From Globodera rostochiensis (taxonomy: Eukaryota > Nematoda > Chromadorea > Rhabditida > Heteroderidae), in the NCBI GenBank assembly GCA_018350325.1, contig JAEVLN010000013.1, positions 496,001 to 560,000 on the forward strand: DNA of 64,000 nucleotides. The letters are read 5' to 3'. The translations under genes and the position numbers were made by a program. Numbering within the stretch: position 1 is the first letter of the stretch; every line of letters begins with the position of its first letter. Below the pieces are notes generated by a model. It did no database searches and had not been told where the DNA came from. It saw only the letters and a list, made by a program, of their open reading frames with translations. Shown piece by piece: positions 34,301 to 45,081 of the stretch.

Positions 34301-37300
34301 GGATTTTTCCCAAATAATTTTATTTAAGTAAAAATATTGGATCTATAAAATATGTTTTTTTATTATGTTTTTAGTTTAAATTATATTTTTTAATTCCCAG
34401 ATGACCACCGAACAAATTCTTCGTGCTGAATTCACGCGAGAGCGAAATCAGTTGGAGCAGGCACTGGAGGAGGAACGCGTGGAACGGCAACGCGAAATGC
34501 GTCGTGTGGCCGAATTGGAGGCCGAAATGGCCAGTTTGGACAAGGAGTTGGTCGAATTAAAGTAATAACTTGGGCCCACAGAATTTAAATTTTTAGGCTA
34601 ATTAAAATGCTCACAAAAATAATTTAAAATTGTTTGCTTTGGTTCGCAATCCCGACCACGCATTCGTCAATCCCGTGGGATTGAAAGTTGATCACTTTTT
34701 TTCTTAACAAAATTAAGCCATTTTTCAAAAAAATGTTCACCCTTCTATCTTTAAAAGCTTAGCGCAAAAAAAAAAATACTGCATAAAACAATCACATTCA
34801 AAGTTTAAAAATTTTCTCGACGGCGCCTCAGGCAATTTTGAGAGTTTTCTCCTAAACTTCTCTAAAAGTTTTTCAGAAAATTTGGATTTTTAGACACGAA
34901 CGGAGCTCGACAATGTTCCGCAACGCGGCCGACAGTGCGGACGAGTTACGGCGTCTACGTATGTCGGAATGTGCACAAAAGTCCAGCATCAACAGCTTGA
35001 ACGTCATCATCCAGCAGCTGAACAACGCGCTGACCGAGAAGGACCTCGAGCTGGGCAATTTGAGACGACAAGTTGAGGTGAATTTTTGTTGTTTGTTTAA
35101 ATTTAATAAAATAAGAAAATTCATTTTCAGATGCTTCGTCAGTACAATGGAGAAGAAAATCGTACGCTGATCAAACAAATTGAACTGTTGTTGATCCAAA
35201 ATCAGCAGCTCCACAACCGATCGGACGCCTTCTACGCGGAGCAGAAAGAGCTGCAAGTGAGCAAGCACATGTTTAAATTTATTTTGCAATTTAATTTGAA
35301 AAAATGTTTAAAATCCTGCCAGGAAAAATTGATGACCCTTCGACGGCATAAGGAGAAGCTGGAGGAGAAGATTATGGAGCAGTACAAGCAGATGGATTCC
35401 CGAAAATCAACAGAACGCCCAACATTCATGAAACGAGCTGCCAAACTGATCTCAAAAGTGCGCCAAACAAATTTTGAATTCAAAAATATTGACAATTATT
35501 TTCCCTGAACATATACGGACGGGTTCAGAGTCCAAGCCGGAAGCCCAAAGAGTTGACTTTGACGACGGGCAACTCGGCAAGCGATCGCTCCGAGGACAGC
35601 AGCATTTATTCAACGGATGAGCTGACCACGACCACAACGCCAACGAGTCGGAACACAACAGCGCTGGCCAACAGTCCACCACCGCCTCCGCCATGTCCAA
35701 CGACGGCACCAATGGCAACGCAAATGCCAATGCCAGGGCCGTTGCGCGACAATTGCCAAAGTGTGGTCGGCCAATTTGCAAACGGCGGCTGCGGCAACAA
35801 TTCGCGCGGCATTTATGGTGGGTGCAATTTAAGCGCCAGGTTTAAGCCATAAAAGTGCCGTTGTAATTTAAATGTTTTTGCGCGTAATTTCATCCGAATT
35901 ATGGGCATTTTGTGATCCGAAACGATTACTCTAAAAATATGCTAAAAGTTTGAAATTGAATTTAAAAAAACAAAAACATTCAACATATAAATGTGATTAT
36001 ATTTGAATTTTAAAAACTTGTTTGAATTAACTACTGCTACTGTAAATTGCACAATCTCATAAAAAATTTTGTCCGTTGCACCTTTTTGTGAAAATTGTTT
36101 TTGTCTGTTTTGTTGCAGCAAAATGCACAACCAATGGTGGACGAGGAACTGCTACAGCAGGCCTGTCCACAAAAAGCTTAGGTGAGCCACAACTCGCGTA
36201 CAAGTTTTGATTAAATTTTAAAAAATGAATATTTTGGCATGAAAATGAAAATTAGCAATTTTCAAAAAAGTCAAAAATTCTCAAAATTACAATTTAAAAA
36301 AATTTGTTAATGCACCTCAGCTTCTTCGTCCACCCTGAACAACAACCAGCACCCACCCCCACCAATTCCACCGCACTACCCAATTCTGAACACCACCACT
36401 AACATGGCGCTGCTACCACCTGTTGCTGTTATGTCGCTGTCTTCGTCGTCGTCGTCGCCGTCGCCGTCGTCACCAAACAGCACCACCAGAACTCGTAGCA
36501 GTACAACCATTCCGGACAACATCATGCCATCGCCGCTTGGCGCCATCACTGCTGCAACGTCAGCGTCGTCAGCACAGCACTGACGACTGCTCCAGCGGCA
36601 GCGGTGGCTCATTGGAGAAGCCTGCCTCCGTTGTGCAACGCTTCTTCAGCCGTACAACGCTGCTGCGACGTTCAACACCGGTTGGCAGCCGTGTGCCACC
36701 AACAGCGGAGCGCAAGAACTCGCTGATCAGCGCGAGCAGACGACGCATTCCGCCACCGCCAACGCCAATGGCCGCAAAAGTGCAGGTTCCGTTCGGCCAG
36801 TGCTTCCTTAAATTGATTTTAATTGGAACAAAAATGATCTGATCTGAATTTTGATCATATAAAATAGACTGATCATTTTAAACACTGTCCACGGTTCTTC
36901 CGTTCAGCCGTCGATGCATAATCAGCAACACTTTCGTGATGCAACTGCACGGCGAAGCACGTGCAGTACCTATGACAATGTTTGACAAGGAACAGACCAA
37001 TTTGGCACACTGTTACCGTACCCGGAGTGGTTTGAATCCGTAATCGGAGGCCATCATTAACTTACCTACCTAAATAACTATCAAACTTTGAACTTAACTA
37101 CCTACCTAATCATAATGTCAAAATGTCTCTTGGCTTGTGGTGTTTGTAAATATTTGGCAACTGGGTTTTTGTGATCCAAAAAATACTTGTGGATTGTGAT
37201 CTCTGATCAGGTTTTTGGGAATAAACGGGCGCTATGGCTAGGGTTGTCGATTTCTGGCACTTCCTTGGGAAACCGGATTCCGAACGATTTGGTTAGGTTT

Positions 37301-40139
37301 TGGTATTTGAAACGGACAAACCCTCTAGCTATGGCACCTGAGATCGGACTGATCGGATGGATCTTGATCAAAAGAAGTTGTTTTCTTTCTGATCTAATTA
37401 ACATGCTTTGATCGGATCATTGGATCATTGTCAATAAACTTGAAACATTATTGGTCAACCATTATTGTAATGTGTGTATGTATTAATTTGTTGCACAATC
37501 CTCACACACCTATCGCGATCAATGATCAATTAACAACATTTACAGAGTTATACTAACAAAAGACCAAATTTGTGTAAAATGTAAATAAACAAAAAATGTA
37601 CACAAATAAACAATTGCACGAGATTTTGCGGTTTGTACATGCTTATCACAGTTTTAATCTGATATAATTTAAATGTTAAAAGCTAATATATAGGTATAAT
37701 AAAAGAGTTCATTACATTTTATCAAATTTTAAAAACATTTTGATTGAGAAGTTCAAAGGCAATTTAAGTAAATTTGTTTCCGATTTAAAAAAAACTTTGG
37801 GTGTTTTGCATTAATTTATTGCAGGGCTTCCTAAAGGCTAGGTTCAAGTACAAATATGTTCATTTTCAAGTACATAACTACAAATGAAGAGAAATTCAAG
37901 TGCACCCAATTGCATCTCACCAAATGTGTTTAGGGGGGCCCGGCAGTGCCAAAAGGCGCGATTGAAAAATTGGGAGCCCTGATTTAATAATCCTTCTAAT
38001 GTAACAAAAAGCTGAAATATTAACGTATTATTCAAAAAAAATTAATAAAAATTAATTAGGGAAAATTGCCGTTTAGAGCAATTGCCCATCAGATCCAGCA
38101 ACAAAACGTCACGTTGTTCGACATCATTGTACAGCTCGATCAACTCCGTGTACAGCAACCAGCACCAAAAAGCATCATGTTTAGGTCAAGAACACCAAAC
38201 ACTAAGAATATTTTTTGTAAGATTAATTTAAAAAATGGCATACTTATAAAATTTGTAATAAAGATTTTTTTAAAAAAGAATTTTATACATTTTCCTTACC
38301 GGTCTTCATATTTATATTCAGGTGGATGCAGCATTGAACGATGCGTTGCAAACGGTGCAGTTGCTGAGCATCCACTGACGCACGTCCGTCATCCGTTGAA
38401 CGCGCTGCGCGCGCGCAATGGTCGCCTAGGGGGATCACTTCGTTCGCCGCCGGCGGCGCTAATTCGCTCCTTCCCGGCTCCAACCGCGCAAGGGTTTATG
38501 CGTCCGCAGCAGCAGCAGAAACAGCAACAGTTGCCGGCTTGTTGCAAGGTCATGCAGAAGGATGTCGGCATAGCGGAAGAGCGAGGCGAGTTTTTGGGTG
38601 CCATGCCAAACCATGTTTCATTGCCTTAAAACAGGCTCCCAAGTGCACTTTTTTTTAAAAGAATGTACTGTTTTTGAGTGAAAGAGCGACTGTTGATACG
38701 TGTCTTTTTTTGCGAAAATTGTTTACTAAATTTGGTCAAAATTTGTCTTATTTTCTTCGAAATCCGTAGTAAATTCAAGCGCCGTTGAATGCAAAGTGCT
38801 GCGAAATGTACAATTTTTTCTATTTTTTTACTTTTTTGGACCCAAAAGCTTTTTAGGCATTGATGTACTTTTTTAAACAAATTTTCTTGGGGTGCCTTGC
38901 ACAATGATCGAACATTGGCCTCTCAATTGCTCTGAAATTGAAAAACAATCATTTAAGATGTAATGATGATATTCGGACCATCGGCCCAATCGCCTCCCTC
39001 TTCAACAGTCCAACCTCCAAAAATTATTCATCGTGCCGAATTGCCTCCAAAAATGCCATCGACCACGACGGCACCGCAACAACAGCTGATCAGACCGCCT
39101 CCGCCACCGTATCCGGGCATGTCGACCACTAAAATGGGCACTGTAGCGTTGCGAGGATCACCGTCATCGATCAGCACCAGCAGCTGTCGATCACTGCCGC
39201 CTTCGCCTTATTTGGGGGGAGGACGCACAAATGTAAAATTTAAAAAAACCTCAAATAAATAAACATAAAATTTATTATTTAAATAACATTTAAAATGCAT
39301 TTGCAAATTCTTCTAAATTTAGTCAAATTGCCAACAGCACTTCCCGAATCCACGCGACACTTCTACACCAAAATCAACAAATTCTTCACCGTCCTCCAAT
39401 CTTTGCAATAATTCGTCATCATCTAAACCATTTTCACTCTCAAATTGTCTTGGCAACATTAATTGTAATAATATGTGCAAGTTTCTACGGAGTGGGATTT
39501 TATTCTATCAAAATTAACAATTTTATCCATTAAAAAAAGCATTTAAAAATTTATCAGTGACCAAAAAGAGTTGGACTTAAATTTTCATTTCGGGTTTTTG
39601 GAATATTTACAGTTTCCTTCTTTTTTTGTTGCTAAATCTATTTTTGTCTTAATGAAGTTCAAATACCGTATAACCTAAAATACCCCCCCCCCCCTCTGAA
39701 ATAGGACTCCTTTGGGGGAGGGGTGAAAAAGAGAACCCCCGGGGGTTCTATTTTAGGTTATACGGGATGCGGGCAAATTTAAATGAGCAATATTGCTGTT
39801 ACAGACTCCACGCATGCGGTTGCTGCAGAATGCAGCACACAACAATCGGCAAGCTGCAGTACCGCATGTTTACGTGAAGCAAATGTCAATTTGTGTTGTG
39901 GCGGTGCGACACTCGTCGAAGAGGGCCAAATGCGCGAGTGCGTGCGCGACCCGGCCGAGCGAACGGAGAAGGCGGCCAGCGTGTACGAGAACGTGGCTGA
40001 GAAGCGTGACATTGAAGCAGTGCCCGCAACTGCTGAAGATGCACATGAGCAACAGCACGGCGCGGCAGTTGGACGTGATGGTGGTGAACGAAGGGAGGGA
40101 CCAAAGGGCGAGATTTGGTACGAGTTCGGATGTGTCTGA
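21663..40139 (+). CDS. Girdin/Daple (CCDC88) orthologue, ~34 exons, ~1,880 aa
   Basis: One large coiled-coil protein linking G-protein signalling, actin/microtubules and polarity in the CCDC88 family. Exons by splice phase: 21,663-21,709; 22,449-22,659; 22,852-22,915; 28,189-28,331; 28,489-28,716; 28,840-28,969; 29,217-29,310; 29,490-29,730; 29,793-29,888; 29,988-30,050; 30,329-~30,535; ~30,631-30,663; 31,333-31,600; 31,710-32,081; 32,205-32,298; 32,429-32,614; 32,771-32,871; 33,139-33,246; 33,498-33,676; 33,808-33,869; 33,920-33,972; 34,401-34,561; 34,894-35,077; 35,131-35,255; 35,323-35,457; 35,529-35,817; 36,119-36,181; 36,321-36,785; 36,908-36,979; 38,093-38,216; 38,322-38,597; 38,958-39,232; 39,323-39,464; 39,805-40,139. 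Phases agree except around 30,535-30,631 and 36,470-36,580. Family identity rests on the Hook domain, the ELDFY...[11 protein letters not shown] segment, the [16 protein letters not shown] segment and the C-terminal GCV. The C. elegans counterpart is grdn-1. The last six exons are less certain. Confidence 0.85.
26755..26877. mobile_element. hAT-like MITE, 123 bp, perfect 8-bp target duplication
   Basis: Ends are tatggtgggtcacggt and accgtgacccacccct/a, imperfect inverted repeats. They are flanked by attttgac on both sides (26,747-26,754 and 26,878-26,885). It lies in the long intron of the Girdin/Daple gene. Confidence 0.85.
32946..33107. mobile_element. Small cccgacttttt-type repeat element in intron
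   Basis: The element consists of ccccgac/gtcgggg units around AT-rich spacers. It is flanked by ttataagc (left) and gtataagc (right), a possible 8-bp duplication with one mismatch. The terminal inverted repeats are poor. Similar units occur at 29,095-29,185 and 60,455-60,560. Confidence 0.5.
33262..33440. mobile_element. Intronic relic of the accgggac repeat family
   Basis: It begins gaaccgggatcagtactgaa and ends accgagaccaaattaagtac then cggggtc. The units match the 17,350-17,519 MITE in sequence style, but no target duplication is clear. It sits in the intron between the exons ending 33,246 and starting 33,498. Confidence 0.5.
35529..40139 (+). other. C-terminal tail of Girdin/Daple ending in Gly-Cys-Val
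   Basis: The tail is rich in Ser, Pro, Thr and Gln, as in vertebrate members. The last exon (39,805-40,139) ends [10 protein letters not shown] and TGA. In vertebrate Daple, a Trp-Tyr-Glu-Tyr-Gly-Cys-Val end binds the PDZ domain of Dishevelled, so the nematode tail keeps this ligand. Exons at 36,908, 38,093, 38,322, 38,958, 39,323 and 39,805 join in compatible phases (0,0,1,1,0,1). If the donor at 36,979 is not used, translation stops at 36,988 with the end CSTYDNV, and poly(A)-like AATAAA signals follow (about 37,430 and 37,584). An alternative shorter isoform is therefore possible. A reading-frame change occurs within the exon at 36,321-36,785. The 38,093 exon also reads a serine-rich alternative frame. 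Confidence 0.7.
39666..39765. mobile_element. Short palindromic element, ends ccgtataacctaaaata
   Basis: The left ccgtataacctaaaatac and right tattttaggttatacgg arms are perfect inverted repeats separated by poly-C/poly-G tracts. It lies in the last intron of the Girdin/Daple gene. It resembles in build the ends of the 9,253-10,291 element. Confidence 0.8.
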
Positions 40140-41340
40140 TCAAAAATGCCAACAATTGACCTTATGACATGTGCAAGAGATTAGAGGAGACAACACCATT
40201 TTTTTGCATCGCATTTTATCACAGAATTTTAATAAAAAAATGACAACATTTTTCACTTTTATTTGGCACAAAGTTTCTCAAAGACTCGTTTAAGCATCCT
40301 AAACTTTTGCTTTCCAATTTTCCTTTTTGTTTCATGTGAATATTTGATTAGTCGTAAATAAACACAATTTTTTAATCAGTTAAAATTATTTTCGGATTTG
40401 GAAAGGGGATTAGTAGTTTTGTAAAAGGGCAAATGGTTACGGTAATGAGAGAAATCATAAGTAGAATGTGTGATATCATATCGGTAAAAGTCAAGGCTCG
40501 GATATCTGCGGACAGATATAACATATCATAGGATCATATCGGAGATATGATCCAATTGAAATAGGCCCCTGGGGGTGGGGTCGGCGGTGCCGATAACGCC
40601 GCCGAGAAAATTTTCAATTTTTAAACTCAATTTGTTAAGAGATTTTCAATCAAAATTTTAAAAAAATGGTGGTATTTTTTGAAGCTTTTTTCATAATTAA
40701 ATTTTGTTCCGTGATTCTAAGATAAAATTTAAATATATTAAATTTTTTGTTTTTAAACAAGTCTCTATTTGATTATTTAAATTAAAAACAAAATAGAATA
40801 ACTTTTGTTACACTGAATCTTTAGAAATCACGAAGAAAATTATCGGTCTCACTCCGCTTAACAGATATTGTGGAACTTCCAAACAACATTTTAACTATCG
40901 TTATTAAATTTAATTCTAATTGTTTTATCCACTTTAGATATTCTCAATTTTGCTCTATTACTTTTTCCTTTATTTAAATCTTTCTTTTTAAATGGTCCAC
41001 TTCAAACCACTCGGCGAAATTAAGAAGCTGGACCGTCTTAATTGATAAACATGGATAAAAGAATTTTCAAAATTGGTCTTAATTGATAAAATAGAAAAAG
41101 AATTCCTATTTTTGAATAGAATAATAATCGGTCCCTCCCCTATCTTCAACCGTCCCTAAAGTCGACCAAAAATTTTTTTATCGAATATAAAATCTGCATT
41201 TTTAAATCTTGAATCTTTTCACAAAATCGTGTTTAAAGATTCTTAATTTCTTCTCTAAATTGAACTTTCCATTTAGTTATACTGCTTCTTGCGATTTTCA
41301 ACAAATCAGTAATTCAGAATCACTCATTTTTTTGGATTCT
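40140..41340. other. 3' flank of Girdin/Daple, start of segmental duplication
   Basis: AATAAA-like signals follow the stop at about 40,230 and 40,358. From 40,291 the sequence is duplicated at 44,001. Shared lines include catgtgaatatttgattagt, atatcatatcggtaaaagtc, tcggatatctgcggacagat and ccgcttaacagatattgtgg. A GC-hairpin repeat lies at 40,575-40,690. No gene is supported. Confidence 0.65.
40572..40690. repeat. GC-hairpin interspersed repeat
   Basis: The line gtcggcggtgccgataacgccgccg (one arm shortened) is followed by aaaattttcaatttttaaac and gttaagagattttcaatc. The copy of this region at 44,280 retains only the AT-rich part. Confidence 0.7.
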
Positions 41341-41349
41341 TTTTTTCTT

Positions 41350-42573
41350 TTATTTTGGCATATTATTCAAAATTCCAATTTTTGTTGCATCAGAAATTTT
41401 ATTGCTGACAGAAAGACCAAATTTGCGCTTCCATTCATAAATTGTTTTTCTGCAAACGCCTAATTTTTTTGCAATTTTAGCATCGAGTTCATGCATTGAA
41501 ATGTTTTTGAGTTTTGCCTTTATACATTTGCTTTTTATATCATCAAATTGTTTTAAAATTTGACGTTTTTCTAAATCAGAAAACTTTTCTCGACTTAGAC
41601 CCAATTCTTTGATCCATTTATACAATTTTGTTCGATTTACACCTAAACTATTAGCAATTTTGTTCTCACTTTTCAATTCTTTGGTGTTTTTGTTTTGCTT
41701 TTTTTCACGGAATTTTTGAACAATTTCAAGCTTTTGCTGATCAGAATAAACTTTGAGTTGGGAAAATTCATTATGTAAAGAAAAATCATTTACATCTTTG
41801 ACATCATTTTTAAATTCCCTTTTCCACTGAATCAGTGTCCTTTTTCCAATATTTAAAATTTTCGCTATTTCAACATCTTTAATTTTCGGGATGTTTTTTT
41901 TAATTTCACAATATTGCTTGAGCTGTTCCCTTTTTTCTTGTTTTGAATGCAATTTTTGACTTAGTCCGAACTCTTTTTTCCATTTTAAAATTGTTTTATG
42001 ACCGACACCGATACATTTTGAAATTTTTGCATAAATTTTATGCCATTCTTTTCTGCAATGTTTTCCTTTTTGCTTATATTTTTCTGTCAATGATATAAAT
42101 TCTTCAACAATTTCACGCTTTTGCTGATCAGAATAATCATTTTTGCGTCTTTTTATGAGTTTTGTGCCAGGGTCACCATTTTCTTGCACTTTTTGTCCAT
42201 CAATGCAATCATTTTGATCAGTTGAATCAGCTTCATCTTCTTCAATAAATTCATTGTCGTCTTCCGACCAATTTTCATCAAACATTTCATCAAATCTTTC
42301 CCTTATTTTTTTATTGACAAAACTTTCATAATGATCAGAAAAGTTTTGTTCATTTGGATTGGGCTGATCAGTTGATTTATTCTCAACTTCTGTTGTCTGT
42401 GTTTCCATTTTATGCCATTCTTTGGTTTCTGTAAATTCCGGCACCTCCGCGTCCCAACCTTTTCCAAATATTTCATCAAATGTTTTATTTAGTTTTGGTT
42501 GGCTCACTGATTCAGCATTTTTGATCAAATTCGTCGCACAAATTAAGGAAACAATTAATCGCCAAACTTTCAT
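41350..42573 (-). pseudogene. Secreted tandem-HTH gene, single-exon, C-terminus frameshifted
   Basis: The ATG at 42,573 starts a signal-like segment (MKVWRLIVSLICATNLIKNA), then the subfamily block KTFDEIFGKGWDAEVPEF and a Gln/Glu/Asp-rich acidic region (about residues 55-135). A basic patch, LIKRRKNDYS, could act as a nuclear localisation signal. Four HTH-type modules follow. The frame ends early at 41,350 because one base is missing (atattattcaaaat against atatttcttcaaaat in the sister gene). The last module continues out of frame to about 41,225. The 407-residue product may still be made. The gene is part of a segmental duplication with the intact gene 45,082-46,431. Function is unknown, as for the family. 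Confidence 0.75.
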
Positions 42574-42759
42574 TGTCAGAAATTCCTTATGAATTCTTTA
42601 AATTTATTAAAAATGTTAATAATTTTAGTAATAAACTAGTTTTTGTCAATAAAAAGCCAAGATGTTTATTAATCCAATATTTGTAATGGTTTCTTGGAAA
42701 GATCAAATCGTTCAAAGCCAAATTCTTTTCATTAAAATATTCAATAATTACAGGCAATT

Positions 42760-42972
42760 TATTCAATCAAAAATCGATTCGTAAACGAAAATAATAATTA
42801 ATGAATAAATAGACAAACAGCAATCATGGAATTCGCTCACATTTGTACAAAACATTCACTTGAAACCAAAAGTTATAAAATATCGGGTTCTTATCTCTGC
42901 CCCATCTTCTCACTCAAACTTTTTTGATTTCATCTTTAAATTGTTTTTTCCAATTATGTATTACTATCGCAG
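42760..42972 (-). pseudogene. 3' end remnant of a single-exon HTH gene plus flank
   Basis: Sequence 42,763-42,920 repeats at 48,960-49,118 (aacagcaatcatggaattcg, gttcttatctctgccccatc). The next 50 bp corresponds to the last codons of the gene at 53,436. The copy breaks off at about 42,965, where GC-rich repeat DNA begins. It shows a further family member lost by insertion or rearrangement. Confidence 0.65.
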
Positions 42973-44000
42973 CCGGCAGGGGACGGGGAAAATCGGGGAC
43001 CCCCGGCCATTCTCATCCCCGTCCGCGACCCCGGTCCCCGGTTTGCCCATCCCCGAAACCGGGGATCCCCGGTCTCATCCCCGGCCGGGGAAGGGGATGA
43101 AAATGCACACCTAAAGATGGCACTCACATCAGGAATTTTAATAATTATATTGCTGTTTGAATTTTGGTTGAGACGTGCTTTTTGATGAATTTAATCCTTT
43201 TTTGGTGAGTGCCACCAAGTGAATTGATGGTTTATTGGTTTGTCTTCCTGGAAGTCTTATGTTTAGTGATGGGTTCTGATCCGCTTGAGTGCGAACACTT
43301 TTTTAATTTATTTTGGTTCTGTCGCGTGTGCTCCCCACTAAAAGAATATTTTAGTAATTTTCAAATATTTAAAAAAAATGCAAAACTGAATTTTTGAATT
43401 TCTAATAGAAAGTTCAAGTTGCTCTTATCTTTAAGCTCTTTTACAATCTCGAACCAATTTTCTTAGCTAATATCGTTAAATCTTCAAAAAATTTCCCCAC
43501 CGGACCTCGCCCATTCCTAAAAAGCATCATAAATTACCGACTTTAAGTTGCAAATCTCCAACAAATTGAGTCAAAAATTCAAATTTTTTATCGGCGGCGC
43601 CTATCGGCACCGCCGGACAGCCTCCACTCTTACCTAAAACATTTTTTCCGAAATTCCAAAGCAAAATGCTTAATTTTCCGAATATTTCAATGCAAATTAC
43701 TTAAGAAAAAAATCCAAAAATTTTCCCGACTTCTCCTCACCATTTAACTCCAACATTTTTTTGATCTCTGGAAATTTATTGAATAATTATAAATTAATAC
43801 AGCTAATTTGCTAATACAACATTAAATTCATTGAAAGTAACAATTGTTTAAAAAATTGGCTAACATTATTTGTTTTCGATTTTTCTAAATAAAATTATTT
43901 AATTTTTTAATTAAAAGAAAATGGCTTTGAATATCCCCGATCCCCGGTTTGAACGGGGATCCCCCCCCCCTCCCCTCCCCTCCCTTCGATTGCGACCCTA
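42968..44000. mobile_element. Repeat block with ccccgg/ggggat terminal units
   Basis: The left part (42,970-43,110) and right part (43,930-43,990) are both composed of ccccgg, ccggggatcccc and ggggatg units, partly in opposite orientation. A GC-hairpin repeat (43,490-43,625) and AT-rich DNA lie between. The block sits exactly at the junction between the two duplication copies. The outer borders and a target duplication are not clear. Confidence 0.45.
43490..43625. repeat. GC-hairpin interspersed repeat, reverse orientation
   Basis: It starts ccccaccggacctcgcccat followed by tcctaaaaagcatc, and ends atcggcggcgcctatcggca then ccgccgg. This copy shows both conserved ends, about 120 bp apart, and so defines the unit length. 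Confidence 0.75.
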
Positions 44001-45081
44001 GTTTAAGCATCCAAAAACTTTTGCTGTCCAATTTTTTTGATTCATGTGAATATTTGATTAGTCGTAAATAAACACATTTTTTTAATCAGTTAAAATTACT
44101 TTTTGGATTTGGAAAAGGGGATTAGTAGTTTTGTAAAAGAGCGGTTACGGTAATGAGAGAAATCATAATGTAGAATGTGATATCATATCGGTAAAAGTCA
44201 AGGCTCGGATATCTGCGGACAGATATAACATTATCTTAGGATCATATCGGAGATATGGGAGATATGCTCCAATTGTTTGTTAAGAGATTTTCAATCAAAA
44301 TTTTTAAAAAATGGTGGTATTTTTTGAAACTTTTTAGGAATGGAAGGAGTCGGCTGTGCCGGAATTGAAGATTTTGACAATATTTGTTAAGAAAATTGCT
44401 CTAAAATTTTTGAGCAAATAACATTTTTAAGCAAAAAAAAATTCAAAATTTAATGAGAAAACAAGCTTAAAAAAATAAACTAATTTGGCCATCTGTCTTA
44501 CGATTTATTTAAAATTTAAACAAAAATTCTTTAAAAATTTAAGAAACCTCAAATAAAGGACGAATCTTTAAAAAAGGACATTTCAATTTATAAAGATTGT
44601 GTCCCAAAAAAAGACATATCGAAACCCTGTTTAGGTGGTTTTGGCTTTAACCAAAAGCTTTGGATGGTTTTGGGCTTGAGACAAAAGGGTTTTGGGTCGG
44701 TCTCACTTCGCTTAACAGATATTGTGGACAACATTTTAACTATCGTTATTAAATTTAATTCTAATTTTTTTATCCCCTTTAGATATTCTCAATTTCGCTC
44801 TCTATTATTATTTCCTTTATTTAAATTTTCTTTTTAAATGGTCCACTTCAAACCACTCGGCGAGATTAAGAAGCTGGGCCGTCTTAATTGATAAACATGG
44901 ATAAAAGAATTCCCAACCGTTTACTAATAGAGAAAATACGGTAAATTTGCGGGGTCGGGTACGGGTGGGGGGTGCCAACACTAATTTAACCGTTCACAAA
45001 GTCGATCTAAAAAATTTTATCGAATATAAAATCTGCATTTTTAGTATTGACTCACTCCACAAAAAAAAAATTCGTAAATGT
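44001..45081. other. Second copy of the segmental duplication flank
   Basis: It matches 40,291-41,340 in order, with small indels and extra inserted lines (44,330-44,700, and a relic of the ctaatagagaaaatacggta terminus at 44,921-44,943). It is non-coding. It leads into the intact HTH gene just as the first copy leads into the damaged one. Confidence 0.7.

Larger units (their letters stand above)
28489..35457 (+). other. Central coiled-coil exons of Girdin/Daple
   Basis: About twenty exons encode an almost continuous heptad-rich coiled coil. Landmarks in family order are: [27 protein letters not shown] spacing (here [15 protein letters not shown]); [10 protein letters not shown] joined to [36 protein letters not shown]; and near the end [17 protein letters not shown], a segment strongly conserved in vertebrate Girdin and Daple. 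A glutamine run (CAG repeats, 28,615-28,634) sits before the coil. Exons are GC-richer than the AT-rich introns. The junction near 30,535-30,631 lacks a clean AG acceptor. The best alternative places the acceptor in ctggag just before AACAGCAAG. Confidence 0.85.

Noticed and set aside
36908..36988. Girdin/Daple ending at TGA 36,988 as the only C-terminus
   Set aside because: Exons further downstream join in compatible phases and finish with WYEFGCV, a known family ending, so 36,988 is kept only as a possible alternative end.
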